Shown one piece after another: positions 17,806 through 27,845 of a DNA stretch of 64,000 nt (position 1 is its first letter; every line of letters begins with the position of its first letter). The translations under genes and the position numbers were made by a program. This DNA is from Henriciella sp. (GTDB lineage: Bacteria > Pseudomonadota > Alphaproteobacteria > Caulobacterales > Hyphomonadaceae): assembly GCF_029937755.1 (NCBI RefSeq), contig NZ_JAPYPG010000008.1:83759-147758 (forward strand). The letters run 5' to 3'. Below the pieces are notes generated by a model. That model saw only the letters and a program-made list of their open reading frames with translations, was not told the origin of the DNA and did no database searches.

Positions 17806-19569
17806 CTACATCCGCTCCGGCGCTTCGATACCGAGAATGCCGAGCCCCGTTTCGAGCTGCTTCAGCACCGCCTCACAAAGCCCGAGGCGCGAGGCCCGGA
17901 CCGCCGCATCGCTCTCATTCGCGATCGGCGCATCGGCATAGAGTGCACTGAACGCCTGGGCGAGCGAGTAGACATGCTCGCACAGGATATGCGGCTGGCG
18001 TTTGGCGTGGGACTGCGCGAGGGCCTGCGCAAACCCGTCCATGGCAAGCACCAGCGCACGTTCGGTGTCGCGCTCGATGGTCACCGCGCCCGGCTCGTGC
18101 CCGGCGTCCTTCGCGCGGCGCAGCAGGGATTTGATGCGGACCGCCGCATAGAGCATGTATGGCCCGGTCTTGCCCTCGAAGCTGGTGAACCGCTCAAGGT
18201 CAAAGACATAGTTCGTGGTGCGGACATTCTGCAGGTCGGCAAAGCGAAGCGCCGCACGGGCGACCAGCTTCGCAATATTGCCGCGCTCTTCCGCCGTGAT
18301 GTCACCCGACAGGCCCGCCTCACCGATCTTCTTCTCGGCTTCCTCAAGCGCCATGCGGTTGAGATCAGACAGGCGCAGCACGCCGCCCTCACGGGTCTTG
18401 AAGGGCTTGCCGTCGGTGCCGTTCACCGTGCCGAAGCCGATATGCTCCATCCGGTCCTCGGCCATCAGCCCGGCCATGTCGGCGGCGCGGAAGACCTGTT
18501 CGAAGTGCAGCGCCTGACGCTGATCGACAACATAGAGGATACGGTCGGGATGCAGCGTCTCCACACGGTCGACAATCGTTGCAAGGTCGGTGGCATGATA
18601 GCCGGTTCCGCCGCGCGAATTGATGACCATGAAGGGCGGCATCTCCTTCTTGTCGCTCTCGCGCGAGACACCGATGATCCATGCGCCATCATCGAGCTTG
18701 GCGAGGCCCTTTTCCTTCAGGTCCTCGACCATGCCGGGGATCAGGCCATCGACATCGCTTTCGCCCTTCCAGAGGTCGAACTCGACGCCGAGGAAACTGT
18801 AATCGACCTTCAGCGCATCCACCGACACATTGATGAAATGCCTGAGCAGCGCGCGGTAGCCCGGATGGCCGGACTGCATCTCCGCGACGGCCAGCTGGCT
18901 CGCCTCATTGCGCTGCGGGTCTTCCTTCGCCTTGGCCGAGGCCTGCGGATAGAGCCGGCCAAGATCCTCGATCGTGACCGGCGGCTCGTCCGGATACGGA
19001 CCTTTGAAGTCCGGATCGAAATAGATGAGGTCCGGCTGCTCGGCGAAGAGTTCGGTGATGAGGTGGCCCATCTGAAGGCCCCAGTCGCCGAGGTGGGCAT
19101 CGCCCGTCACATCGTCGCCGAGGAAGCGGAACAGCCGCACCATCGTATCGCCGATCACGGCGGAACGCAGATGGCCGACATGCATGGGCTTGGCGACATT
19201 CGGCCCGCCAAAATCGATGACGACCTTCTCGGTCTGCTCCAGCTTTCCGCCGCCGACCTGCGCATCGGTGCGGATGAATTCGGTCTGTTTCGACAGCGCC
19301 TCGCCGGAGACGCGGATGTTCAGGAAGCCCGGCCCGGCGACATCGACACGCTCAATCGGCCCCTGCCCGGTAATCCGTTCGGCAATCTTCGCCGCCAGGT
19401 CACGCGGGATGAGACCAGCTTTCTTCGCCGCGCCCATGCAGCCATTGCACTGGAAGTCGGCCAGTTCCGGCCGGTCGGAGCGGCGCACGGCGCCCCAGCG
19501 CGCTTCGAAGCCTTCCGCTTCAAACGCGGCGGCACACGCCGCCGAAAGGTCCGTGGCGAGATCGCTCAT
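17806..19569 (-). CDS. argS: Arginyl-tRNA synthetase
   Basis: DFGGPNVAKPMHVGHLRSAVIGD (HIGH motif), GRLYPQA, C-terminal anticodon-binding domain. Confidence 0.97.
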   Translation of the reverse strand: MSDLATDLSAACAAAFEAEGFEARWGAVRRSDRPELADFQCNGCMGAAKKAGLIPRDLAAKIAERITGQGPIERVDVAGPGFLNIRVSGEALSKQTEFIRTDAQVGGGKLEQTEKVVIDFGGPNVAKPMHVGHLRSAVIGDTMVRLFRFLGDDVTGDAHLGDWGLQMGHLITELFAEQPDLIYFDPDFKGPYPDEPPVTIEDLGRLYPQASAKAKEDPQRNEASQLAVAEMQSGHPGYRALLRHFINVSVDALKVDYSFLGVEFDLWKGESDVDGLIPGMVEDLKEKGLAKLDDGAWIIGVSRESDKKEMPPFMVINSRGGTGYHATDLATIVDRVETLHPDRILYVVDQRQALHFEQVFRAADMAGLMAEDRMEHIGFGTVNGTDGKPFKTREGGVLRLSDLNRMALEEAEKKIGEAGLSGDITAEERGNIAKLVARAALRFADLQNVRTTNYVFDLERFTSFEGKTGPYMLYAAVRIKSLLRRAKDAGHEPGAVTIERDTERALVLAMDGFAQALAQSHAKRQPHILCEHVYSLAQAFSALYADAPIANESDAAVRASRLGLCEAVLKQLETGLGILGIEAPERM

Positions 19570-19590
19570 GCTGGTCCCCGGTATGTTGTC

Positions 19591-20154
19591 TTATTCGCCC
19601 GCGCCGGCATCGAGACGGAAACGGCGGCCCTCGCGGTTGAAGGCAAGCTGTTCCTCGGTCAGGTCGAACCCGACCATCACCTCGAAGTTGGCGCCGGAAA
19701 TTGTCGAATCGGCACGCGGGATGACGATGTCATTGATCGTGACGGTCTGGCCCGTCACCTTGTCGCCGCCGAAATTGGCATCGACGCTGAAATACTGCTT
19801 GGCCAGCACCTTTGAGCTGCGCCGCGTCACAGCGACCCAGTAGGTATATTCATGCTGGTTCGATGACGCCTTCGGTCCCTTGCCGAACGCCATGTCGATC
19901 TCGAGCGAGGCGCGCAGCGGCTGGTCCTCGACATAGCGGCAGAACAGCTCGATGCCGTTCATCTCACCGGTATAGGCAATATTGGTGTAGCTGTTGTCCT
20001 CTCCGTCCATCTCGACGACACGCGAGGCGTCATAGAGGATGGCGGCCGGCGGGCAGGGACCGGCATTGCTGCGGGTGTCGAGCGCCCGTGTCACGGAATT
20101 GCCACCACAGGCGGCAAGCATAAGTCCGGCTGCAATTACAGCGAATACGCGCAT
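19591..20154 (-). CDS. Hypothetical lipoprotein
   Basis: [18 protein letters not shown] lipobox. Confidence 0.7.
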   Translation of the reverse strand: MRVFAVIAAGLMLAACGGNSVTRALDTRSNAGPCPPAAILYDASRVVEMDGEDNSYTNIAYTGEMNGIELFCRYVEDQPLRASLEIDMAFGKGPKASSNQHEYTYWVAVTRRSSKVLAKQYFSVDANFGGDKVTGQTVTINDIVIPRADSTISGANFEVMVGFDLTEEQLAFNREGRRFRLDAGAGE

Positions 20155-20274
20155 CTTGAATGCCTTGTCACTCTTGGCCTGAGCCTTCAGGCTGTCCATC
20201 TGGAATGGGGAGTGTTACCGGGCACCCGCCGATGGCGCAACGCCCGATCTGCTCACGGTGCAGCAAGGAGAAGC

Positions 20275-21225
20275 ATGGCCCACCGCAAACTCGAAATCAG
20301 GCTGGCCGCCCCGCGCGGTTTCTGTGCCGGTGTCGACCGGGCGATCCAGATCGTCGAGGAAGCCCTTCAGAAATGGGGGGCGCCGGTCTATGTCCGCCAC
20401 GAGATCGTGCACAACCAGCATGTCGTCTCACGCCTGGAAGGCCTGGGCGCGGTCTTCGTCGAGGAACTGGACGAATGCCCGCCGGACCGGCCGGTCGTCT
20501 TTTCCGCCCATGGCGTGCCGAAAGCCGTGCCGGCCGAAGCCGAACGCCGCGAGATGATCTATGTCGATGCCACCTGCCCGCTTGTCTCCAAGGTGCATGT
20601 CGAGGCTGAGCGCCACCACAAGGCCGGCCGCGAGATCGTCCTTATCGGCCATGCCGGGCACCCTGAGGTCATCGGCACGATGGGACAGCTGCCGGATGGT
20701 GCGATCGAGCTGATCGAGACCGAGGAGGATGCGCGAACCTTCGAGCCGAAGGACGCCGCCAATGTCGCCTTCGTCACGCAGACCACACTGTCGGTCGATG
20801 ACACCGCCAGCATCGTCTCCATCCTGCAGGAGCGCTTCCCCGGCATTGCCACCCCGCACAAGGAAGACATCTGCTACGCCACGACCAATCGGCAGGAAGC
20901 GGTAAAGGCAATGTCGGAAGGCTGCGACCTCTTCCTCGTTATCGGCGCGGAGACCTCATCCAATTCCAAGCGCCTTGTCGAAGTGGCCAAACGTGCTGGC
21001 GCGAAAGACTCTCGGCTGGTCGCCAGTGCGCTGGATGTCGACTGGGACTGGTTCGAGAGCGTCGAAACGCTCGGCCTCACCGCTGGCGCCTCGGCCCCTG
21101 AGGACCTTGTCCAGGGCCTTATCGCGGCCTGCCGCGCGCGGTTCGATATCGAGGTCGTACCCGTGACCACGGCCCAGGAGACGGTGACGTTCAAACTGCC
21201 GCGCGTGCTGGCGGCGGAAGTCTAG
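20275..21225 (+). CDS. ispH: 4-hydroxy-3-methylbut-2-enyl diphosphate reductase
   Basis: [56 protein letters not shown]. Confidence 0.97.
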   Translation: MAHRKLEIRLAAPRGFCAGVDRAIQIVEEALQKWGAPVYVRHEIVHNQHVVSRLEGLGAVFVEELDECPPDRPVVFSAHGVPKAVPAEAERREMIYVDATCPLVSKVHVEAERHHKAGREIVLIGHAGHPEVIGTMGQLPDGAIELIETEEDARTFEPKDAANVAFVTQTTLSVDDTASIVSILQERFPGIATPHKEDICYATTNRQEAVKAMSEGCDLFLVIGAETSSNSKRLVEVAKRAGAKDSRLVASALDVDWDWFESVETLGLTAGASAPEDLVQGLIAACRARFDIEVVPVTTAQETVTFKLPRVLAAEV

Positions 21226-21283
21226 GGCTTGCCCCTTCTGCCGACTGGCGTAGAACCCGCGCCATAACGCGAAGAGGCCCGAC

Positions 21284-22576
21284 ATGATTCCACGCTATGC
21301 CCGCCCTGAGATGACCGCGATCTGGTCGCCGGAAAGCAAGTACGGCATCTGGCTCGAGATCGAGACGCTGGCGGCGGAAGCCATGGAAGAGCTTGGCCAG
21401 ATCCCGGAAGGGACGTCAGCGGCGGTCCGCGAAAAGGCGAGCTTCGAGGTCGAGCGCATCGACGAGATCGAGGCCGAGGTGAAGCATGACGTCATCGCCT
21501 TCCTGACCAATGTCGCCGAACATGTCGGAGAGCCCGCCCGCTTCCTGCACAAGGGCATGACCTCGTCCGACGTGCTGGACACCTGCCTCAACGTGCAGCT
21601 TGTGCGCGCCGCTGACCTCCTTCTTGTCGGGATGGACCGCGTCCTGGAAGCGCTGAAGACACGCGCCAAGGAACACAAATACACGCCGAAGATCGGCCGC
21701 AGCCACGGCATCCATGCCGAGCCAACCACCTTCGGCGTCACGCTCGCGACTTTCTATGCCGAATTCGCCCGTGGCCGTGATCGCCTCGTCGCTGCCCGCA
21801 AGGAAGTCGCGACCTGCGCCATCTCCGGCGCGGTCGGCACCTTCGCCAATATCGATCCGCGCGTTGAGGAATATGTCGCCGGCAAGCTCGGCATGGAGCC
21901 GGAGCCCGTCTCCACACAGGTCATCCCGCGCGACCGCCATGCCATGTTCTTCGCGACACTGGGCGTCATCGCCTCTTCCATTGAGCGGCTCGCCACCGAA
22001 GTACGCCACCTGCAACGCACCGAAGTCCTCGAGGCGGAAGAGTTTTTCTCGAAGGGCCAGAAGGGCTCATCCGCCATGCCGCACAAGCGCAACCCGGTGC
22101 TGACGGAAAACCTCACCGGTCTTGCCCGGCTGGTCCGCTCTGCCGTGACCCCGGCGCTGGAGAATGTCGCCCTCTGGCATGAGCGCGACATCTCTCACTC
22201 ATCCGTCGAGCGCGGCATCGGCCCGGACGCCACCATCCACCTCGATTTTGCCCTGCATCGCATGGCCGGCGTGGTCGAGAACCTGCTCATCTATCCCGAC
22301 CGGATGATGGAGAACATGATGCGCCTCGGCGGGCTGCATAACTCGCAGCGCGTCCTGCTGGCCCTCGTCGAAGCAGGCGTCAGCCGCGAGGATTCCTACC
22401 GGCTCGTCCAGCGCAATGCGATGAAGACCTGGGCGGGCGAAGGCCCCTTCCTCGATCATCTCAAGGCCGATAGCGAAGTCACCGCGAAGCTCAGCGACGC
22501 GCAACTCGAAGCCCTGTTCGACCTCGACTACCACTTCAAGCGCATCGACCTCATCTTCGGCCGCGTCTTCGGCTAG
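21284..22576 (+). CDS. purB: Adenylosuccinate lyase
   Basis: MTSSDVLDTCLNVQL, KIGRSHGIHAEPTTFG, QKGSSAMPHKRNPVLTENLTGLARLVR. Confidence 0.97.
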   Translation: MIPRYARPEMTAIWSPESKYGIWLEIETLAAEAMEELGQIPEGTSAAVREKASFEVERIDEIEAEVKHDVIAFLTNVAEHVGEPARFLHKGMTSSDVLDTCLNVQLVRAADLLLVGMDRVLEALKTRAKEHKYTPKIGRSHGIHAEPTTFGVTLATFYAEFARGRDRLVAARKEVATCAISGAVGTFANIDPRVEEYVAGKLGMEPEPVSTQVIPRDRHAMFFATLGVIASSIERLATEVRHLQRTEVLEAEEFFSKGQKGSSAMPHKRNPVLTENLTGLARLVRSAVTPALENVALWHERDISHSSVERGIGPDATIHLDFALHRMAGVVENLLIYPDRMMENMMRLGGLHNSQRVLLALVEAGVSREDSYRLVQRNAMKTWAGEGPFLDHLKADSEVTAKLSDAQLEALFDLDYHFKRIDLIFGRVFG

Positions 22577-22644
22577 GTAATCCTACGGGGGTTGTCTCAT
22601 AGCTGAATCTCCGCATCCTCTTCAGCGCAACTGTGGGAGGATGC

Positions 22645-23088
22645 ATGAGACGTTTCATTCTTGGCGCCAGCGCGCTTGCCCTTGCGGCTTGCGCCACCAG
22701 CGGGCCGGTACCGACGGAACCGGAAACGCTTAGCGAAGCCGAATATCAGGCCGTGTTGAAGGATGCGACCGGGGCTTGGGGTAGCAAGGAATTCGAAGAG
22801 ATGGAGGCCAATCACGCCGCCATTCTGGCGCGCGACGACATCTCGACCGAACAGCGCGCCCAGACCTATCTCAATCGCGGCATCGCCCGCTCCTCGGTCT
22901 CGCCCTACTGCGCCGTGCGCGACTGGGTGCGCGGCCTGGAACTCAACCCGGATCATCCGAGCCGTGATTACATCCTCAGTGAGATCGAGGCCGAGAAGCA
23001 ACGCGAAGGCAACTTTCTCGGACCGGAAGATATCGAGGACTGCGAATTTGTCGGCCCAAATCCCGATGCGGGCTTCGATGGCAGGTGA
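22645..23088 (+). CDS. Hypothetical lipoprotein with TPR-like region
   Basis: Lipobox ALALAACAT; TPR-like EQRAQTYLNRGIARSSV. Confidence 0.65.
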   Translation: MRRFILGASALALAACATSGPVPTEPETLSEAEYQAVLKDATGAWGSKEFEEMEANHAAILARDDISTEQRAQTYLNRGIARSSVSPYCAVRDWVRGLELNPDHPSRDYILSEIEAEKQREGNFLGPEDIEDCEFVGPNPDAGFDGR

Positions 23089-23198
23089 GATGAGGCTTGC
23101 GGGGATTAAGCGAATTTACCAGAAATTGCTGCCCTGACGCACACGTCAAACCAAGATTGATATGGCCTGATCATCTCTCCTGACTTGGGAGAGATAGA

Positions 23199-23687
23199 AT
23201 GTCTGCATCCTGGAGCATGTCAGTCACCGAGACCGGCAGCCTGCCATCCGCGCATGATGACGGGGTCGCCCGCCAGTCCGGCACGGGCAGCCTCGCCAAC
23301 CTGGCCGACACCTTTGCGCGCCAGCTTTTCTGCGCCGCCTTTGACTGGGATGTGAGCGCGCCCCCGGCCATTGTCGGCTATGACGCCATCGACGATGCCG
23401 GCAACCGCTACCGCATCAAGGGCCGCCGGCAGACGCCATTCGACAGCTCCTGCCAGCTCTCCGGCATTCGCAACCTCTCGAACGCGCCGTTCGACTATCT
23501 CGCTGCCGCGCTCTTCGACGCCAACAGCCAGGTCCTGCGCGCGGCCATTGTGCCAACCGCCATGCTGCCGGAATTCGCGGTCTACCGGCGCACCGTCAAC
23601 GCGCACTTCGTCTGCCTTGGCGATGCCGTCTGGCAGACGGCCGGCGTGCGCGACGTTGGTGCAGAACTGCAACACGCCGCGCCCTGA
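23199..23687 (+). CDS. Hypothetical protein (possible DUF6998-like domain)
   Basis: GYDAIDDAGNRYRIKGRRQTPFDSSCQLSGIRNLSNAPFDYLAAALFD; family assignment from memory. Confidence 0.5.
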   Translation: MSASWSMSVTETGSLPSAHDDGVARQSGTGSLANLADTFARQLFCAAFDWDVSAPPAIVGYDAIDDAGNRYRIKGRRQTPFDSSCQLSGIRNLSNAPFDYLAAALFDANSQVLRAAIVPTAMLPEFAVYRRTVNAHFVCLGDAVWQTAGVRDVGAELQHAAP

Positions 23688-23712
23688 TCCGCGAGCCTGG
23701 TCGGTGGGCCGC

Positions 23713-25170
23713 CTAGCCCGGATGCCTGCTCGGACGCTCGGTGAGCTGCCAGGCTTCCTTGTTGATATCCAGGTCGTCGAACTTGTCCGCATCGAAGACC
23801 GGGATTTTCACACCGGCTTTGCGCTGCTGGTCGAAGTCCCTCATCACCCGCAGGCCGACCGGGAAGAGCAGCGCGACGGCGAAAAGGTTCACCAGCGCCA
23901 GCAGACCCATCGTCAGGCTGGAAAAGCTCAGCACGTCGCCGAGGCTGACCGTTGCCCCCAGCACGACAAAGCCGACAACGATGAACCGGTAGATGTTCAC
24001 CGCAAGCATGTTGTCGGGGATATAGTAGTCCACGGCGTTTTCCCCGAGATAATAGGAATACATGATCGAGGAGAAGGCGAAGAGGAACAGCGCGAAGGCG
24101 ATGAAATACTCCGCCCAGTCGCCGACATGATCCCCCAGTGCCAGCTGCGTCAGGACACCTTGCGTAGCATCGTCCACGCCGAAATAGTTCTGCGCTGACA
24201 GCAGGATGATCAGGGCGGTGACCGTGCACATGATGATCGTGTCGATGAAGACCGACAGCGACTGCACCATGCCCTGCTGGGCCGGATGCTCGACATAGGC
24301 CGCCGCAGCGACGTTCGGAGCCGAGCCCAGACCGGCCTCGTTCGAGAACAGGCCGCGATCGACGCCCATCATGATGGCGATACCGATCCCCCCGGCAACC
24401 GCTTCATTGAAACCGAAGGCACTGGTCACGATTGTGGCGAGCGCGCCGGGAACCTGCGGCAGGTGCGTCACCAGAACGAACAGGCCAAGCAGCGCATAGA
24501 AGACCGCCATCGCCGGCACGACAAATTCCGCGACACTCGCAATGCGGCGCACACCGCCAAAGATCACCAGGCTGACGATCACGGCAAGGCCGATGCCGGA
24601 CCAGAGGCGCGGCGCGTCAAAGGCCGATTCCATCGAACTGGTGGTCGCAAAGCTCTGGAAACAGATGAAGGCGAAACCGAAGGTTACGATCAGCAGGAGC
24701 GAATACACAAAGCCGAGCACAGGCGCGACACCACCGAGTTTCTTCCCGAGCCCGTGCTTGATGTAATAGGCCGGTCCGCCGCGGAAGTCGCCATTCGGCT
24801 CCTTCTGCTTGTAGAGCTGGGCGAGCGTACATTCGAAATAGCTCGTCGCCATGCCGACAAGACCGACGATCCACATCCAGAAGATCGCGCCCGGTCCGCC
24901 AATAGCCAGTGCGGCTGCCACGCCTGCGATATTGCCCCCGCCGACACGGCCTGCCACTGATAGCGCCAGAGCCTGGAAAGAGGAGGGCTGGTCGGTTTCA
25001 TGCTGGAAGCCCTGCCCGAGGACAGAAAACATGGACCCGAACAGCCGGAACTGCACGCCTCTGGACCAGATTGTAAAAATCAGACCGAGTGGGATCAGAA
25101 CGGCAATGAGAATCTTGCCATTGATGAGATCGCTCAGAAAGGCGTTCAGGTCATTGAGAAAATCGAGCAT
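23713..25170 (-). CDS. Sodium:alanine symporter family protein (AgcS)
   Basis: GRVGGGNIAGVAAALAIGGPGAIFWMW, GVDRGLFSNEAGLGSAPNVAAAA; start at MLDFLNDLNAF. Confidence 0.93.
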   Translation of the reverse strand: MLDFLNDLNAFLSDLINGKILIAVLIPLGLIFTIWSRGVQFRLFGSMFSVLGQGFQHETDQPSSFQALALSVAGRVGGGNIAGVAAALAIGGPGAIFWMWIVGLVGMATSYFECTLAQLYKQKEPNGDFRGGPAYYIKHGLGKKLGGVAPVLGFVYSLLLIVTFGFAFICFQSFATTSSMESAFDAPRLWSGIGLAVIVSLVIFGGVRRIASVAEFVVPAMAVFYALLGLFVLVTHLPQVPGALATIVTSAFGFNEAVAGGIGIAIMMGVDRGLFSNEAGLGSAPNVAAAAYVEHPAQQGMVQSLSVFIDTIIMCTVTALIILLSAQNYFGVDDATQGVLTQLALGDHVGDWAEYFIAFALFLFAFSSIMYSYYLGENAVDYYIPDNMLAVNIYRFIVVGFVVLGATVSLGDVLSFSSLTMGLLALVNLFAVALLFPVGLRVMRDFDQQRKAGVKIPVFDADKFDDLDINKEAWQLTERPSRHPG

Positions 25171-25705
25171 GACATCCTTGTTATATTTGGCTTCATTTCC
25201 TCTTAGAGGCGCGAGCGCGGGGAGTAAAACCGCGTGCTGTATCGCAGCCAGCCTGATGATAGGTCTGCTTGTCCCGCAGGCGAGTTTTGCGCAGGCACCG
25301 CTCAAACTGATCGCCCTGACGGCAGACTGGTGCGCGAAGTGCCATGTCCTCGAACCGGCCCTGGCCCGCGCGCTGGAGGAAACGCCGGACGGCACCGTCG
25401 ATTATGTCGAGATCGACTTCACACATATCCGCGACGGACAGCAGGCCCGCCAGGGCATCGAGGGCGCCAGCAGGGCGCGGCTCACCCTGCACAAGGCCGG
25501 TTGGTTGTGGGAGCGTCATGGCGCAACGACGGGCCTTGCCTGGCTGATCGCCACTGACACCGGCGAACCGCTTGCCTGCTTCACCAGCGCCGTCTCCGCA
25601 AGCGCCATGACTGAGGAGATCCGCCATTCCGCCCGTCTCGTCGAGAGCACACCACCCGGAAAGCGTGCAGCAGGCCAGCCTGACTGCCCCGGCCTCATCG
25701 AGTAG
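25169..25705 (+). CDS. Secreted thioredoxin-fold protein
   Basis: LKLIALTADWCAKCHVLEPALARAL (CxxC) after a hydrophobic signal segment; start uncertain, ATG overlaps the divergent agcS start. Confidence 0.65.
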   Translation: MTSLLYLASFPLRGASAGSKTACCIAASLMIGLLVPQASFAQAPLKLIALTADWCAKCHVLEPALARALEETPDGTVDYVEIDFTHIRDGQQARQGIEGASRARLTLHKAGWLWERHGATTGLAWLIATDTGEPLACFTSAVSASAMTEEIRHSARLVESTPPGKRAAGQPDCPGLIE

Positions 25706-25824
25706 ACTTGCAACCCGATCTGAGTCGGGTGCGTTGGAGGTTCATCCCGCCTTCAGCCTGCCTCATTTAAAGCGCATAGCGCAGCCGGATTTTTGTGTCG
25801 CCGTTCCTGCCCGGAAGGATATTC

Positions 25825-27810
25825 GTGCCAGCCCAACCGCCGAACCGGACCTCATCAAACCGCCCCCCCACCTATGATTGGCGTAGCGGTGGCGGCTTTG
25901 CCTCGATCCTGTCGGGCAAGCCGATCCTGAAATGGGGCCTGATCACCATCTTCGGTCTGGTCGTCATCGCCGCGCTGGCCGTCTGGATCTACTGGCAGAG
26001 CCTCTATCGCGGCATGCCGGACCTGCCGTCGAATGAAGACCTCTGGGCCACGGGCCGCGAACAGGCGATCGAGTTTGTCGATGCCAATGGCGACACGATC
26101 GCGATCCGGGGGCCCCGCTATGGCCGCGCCATCAATCTCGAAGACCTTCCTGCCCACGTTCCGCAAGCCTTCATCGCGGCCGAGGACAAGCGCTTCTACG
26201 AACATGACGGCGCCGATACGCAAGCCATCATGCGCGCTGTCTGGGCAAATGTGACCTCGGGCGAAACCGTCTCCGGCGCCTCCACGATCACCCAGCAGCT
26301 GATCAAGAACCTCGTGCTCACGCCAGAACAGACCCTGAAGCGCAAGGCACAGGAAATCCGGCTGGCCCGCCGTCTCGAAGAGCGCCTGACCAAGGAGCAG
26401 ATTCTCGAGCTTTACATGAACCGCGTCTATTTCGGCGCCGGCTTCTACGGGCTGGGCGCCGCCTCGCGCTTCTACTTCGGCAAGCAGCCCGAAGAGCTGA
26501 CCATCGGCGAGGCCTCCCTGCTCGCCACCCTGCCGCAGGCGCCCTCGCGGCTGGCGCTGACCAACAACATGACCGATGCAAAGACACGCCAGCGCTATGT
26601 GCTGAGGGAGATGGTCGATTCCGGTTTCATTACCCCGCCCCAGGCAGCGGCAGCCGAGAAGGAAGACATCGCGCTCACCGACCCGCCCGAGCGCGACCCG
26701 CAATTCGGCTATGCCCTCGATGTCGCCACCGACCGGATCGACGAAATCCTGCCGACCATGCCGGGCGACCTTGTCGTCCAGCTCACCATCGATGCCGACC
26801 TTCAGGCCGCCGTGGACGAGGCCTTCACCAGACGGATGCAGGAAGAAGGGGCAAAGCAGGATGCAACCCAGGCGGCCGGCATCGTGATGGATGCCAAGGG
26901 CCGCATCCTCGCCATGTATGGTGGCGTCGACTACACGGAGAACCAGTTCAACCGTGCGACACAGGCGCAGCGCCAGCCGGGTTCAGCCTTCAAGCCGCTC
27001 GTCTACGCCACTGCCATCCAGCAGGGCCTGTCACCCTATGATGTGCGCCGCGACGAGGCGTTCACGATCGATGACTGGACGCCGGAAAACTATTCCCGCG
27101 TCCACACCGGCCCGATGACGCTGTCTGAGGCGCTGAAGGACTCGATCAACACGGTCGCTGCGCAGCTGGGTCAGGAAGTTGGCGAGGAAAACATCATCTC
27201 GCTGGCGCGCCGCTTCGGCATCTCGAGTGCCGACGGTATGAAACCCCTGCCCTCCATCGCGCTGGGCAGCCAGGAAGTGAGTGTGCAGGACCTTGCCCGC
27301 GCCTATGGCGTCTTCATGACCGGCGGCAAGCGCCTCGATCCGCATGTCGTCGAGAAAATCTCGAATTCGCGCGGAGATGTGCTTTACGAACGCCCGCAAT
27401 ACGATGCCGAACAGGTCTATGACCGCCGCGACGCCGAAACCATGGTCGCCATGATGGAGCGCGTGATCACCGATGGCACCGGAACGCGCGCCCGTCTGGC
27501 CAACTGGCAGGTCGCCGGCAAGACGGGCACCAGCCAGGATTTCCGCGATGCCTGGTTTGCCGGTTTCTCGGCGGTGCGTGTGGGCGCGGTCTGGGTGGGC
27601 AATGACGATGACAGCGCGATGAAAAAGGTCACAGGCGGCGGGCTTCCGGCCGCGCTCTGGCACGACATGATGGTGCTCGCCCATGACGGGCTGGAGCCCC
27701 AGCCGCTGGCCGGCGCCGGAACACTGAAGACGCTCTCCCCGCAGGCGCAGCAGCGCATCGCTTTCTACCGTGACCTCGGCATGGCCTTCGAAGGCGCAGC
27801 GACGAACTGA
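25825..27810 (+). CDS. Penicillin-binding protein 1A-type transglycosylase/transpeptidase
   Basis: FIAAEDKRFYEHDGAD, GASTITQQLIKNL, RRLEERLTKEQILELYMN (GT51), QPGSAFKPLVY and GKTGTSQDFRDAWFAGF (transpeptidase); GTG start with GGAAGGA SD. Confidence 0.95.
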   Translation: MPAQPPNRTSSNRPPTYDWRSGGGFASILSGKPILKWGLITIFGLVVIAALAVWIYWQSLYRGMPDLPSNEDLWATGREQAIEFVDANGDTIAIRGPRYGRAINLEDLPAHVPQAFIAAEDKRFYEHDGADTQAIMRAVWANVTSGETVSGASTITQQLIKNLVLTPEQTLKRKAQEIRLARRLEERLTKEQILELYMNRVYFGAGFYGLGAASRFYFGKQPEELTIGEASLLATLPQAPSRLALTNNMTDAKTRQRYVLREMVDSGFITPPQAAAAEKEDIALTDPPERDPQFGYALDVATDRIDEILPTMPGDLVVQLTIDADLQAAVDEAFTRRMQEEGAKQDATQAAGIVMDAKGRILAMYGGVDYTENQFNRATQAQRQPGSAFKPLVYATAIQQGLSPYDVRRDEAFTIDDWTPENYSRVHTGPMTLSEALKDSINTVAAQLGQEVGEENIISLARRFGISSADGMKPLPSIALGSQEVSVQDLARAYGVFMTGGKRLDPHVVEKISNSRGDVLYERPQYDAEQVYDRRDAETMVAMMERVITDGTGTRARLANWQVAGKTGTSQDFRDAWFAGFSAVRVGAVWVGNDDDSAMKKVTGGGLPAALWHDMMVLAHDGLEPQPLAGAGTLKTLSPQAQQRIAFYRDLGMAFEGAATN

Positions 27811-27845
27811 AGAGGCGGGTTCGCTTAGGCTCCCTGCCTCATCGC

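Noticed and set aside
17788-19815. 675-aa + strand ORF
   Set aside because: Antisense to argS, low-complexity GC-driven frame (DDEIEL/RRGR-type composition); the argS frame carries all family motifs.
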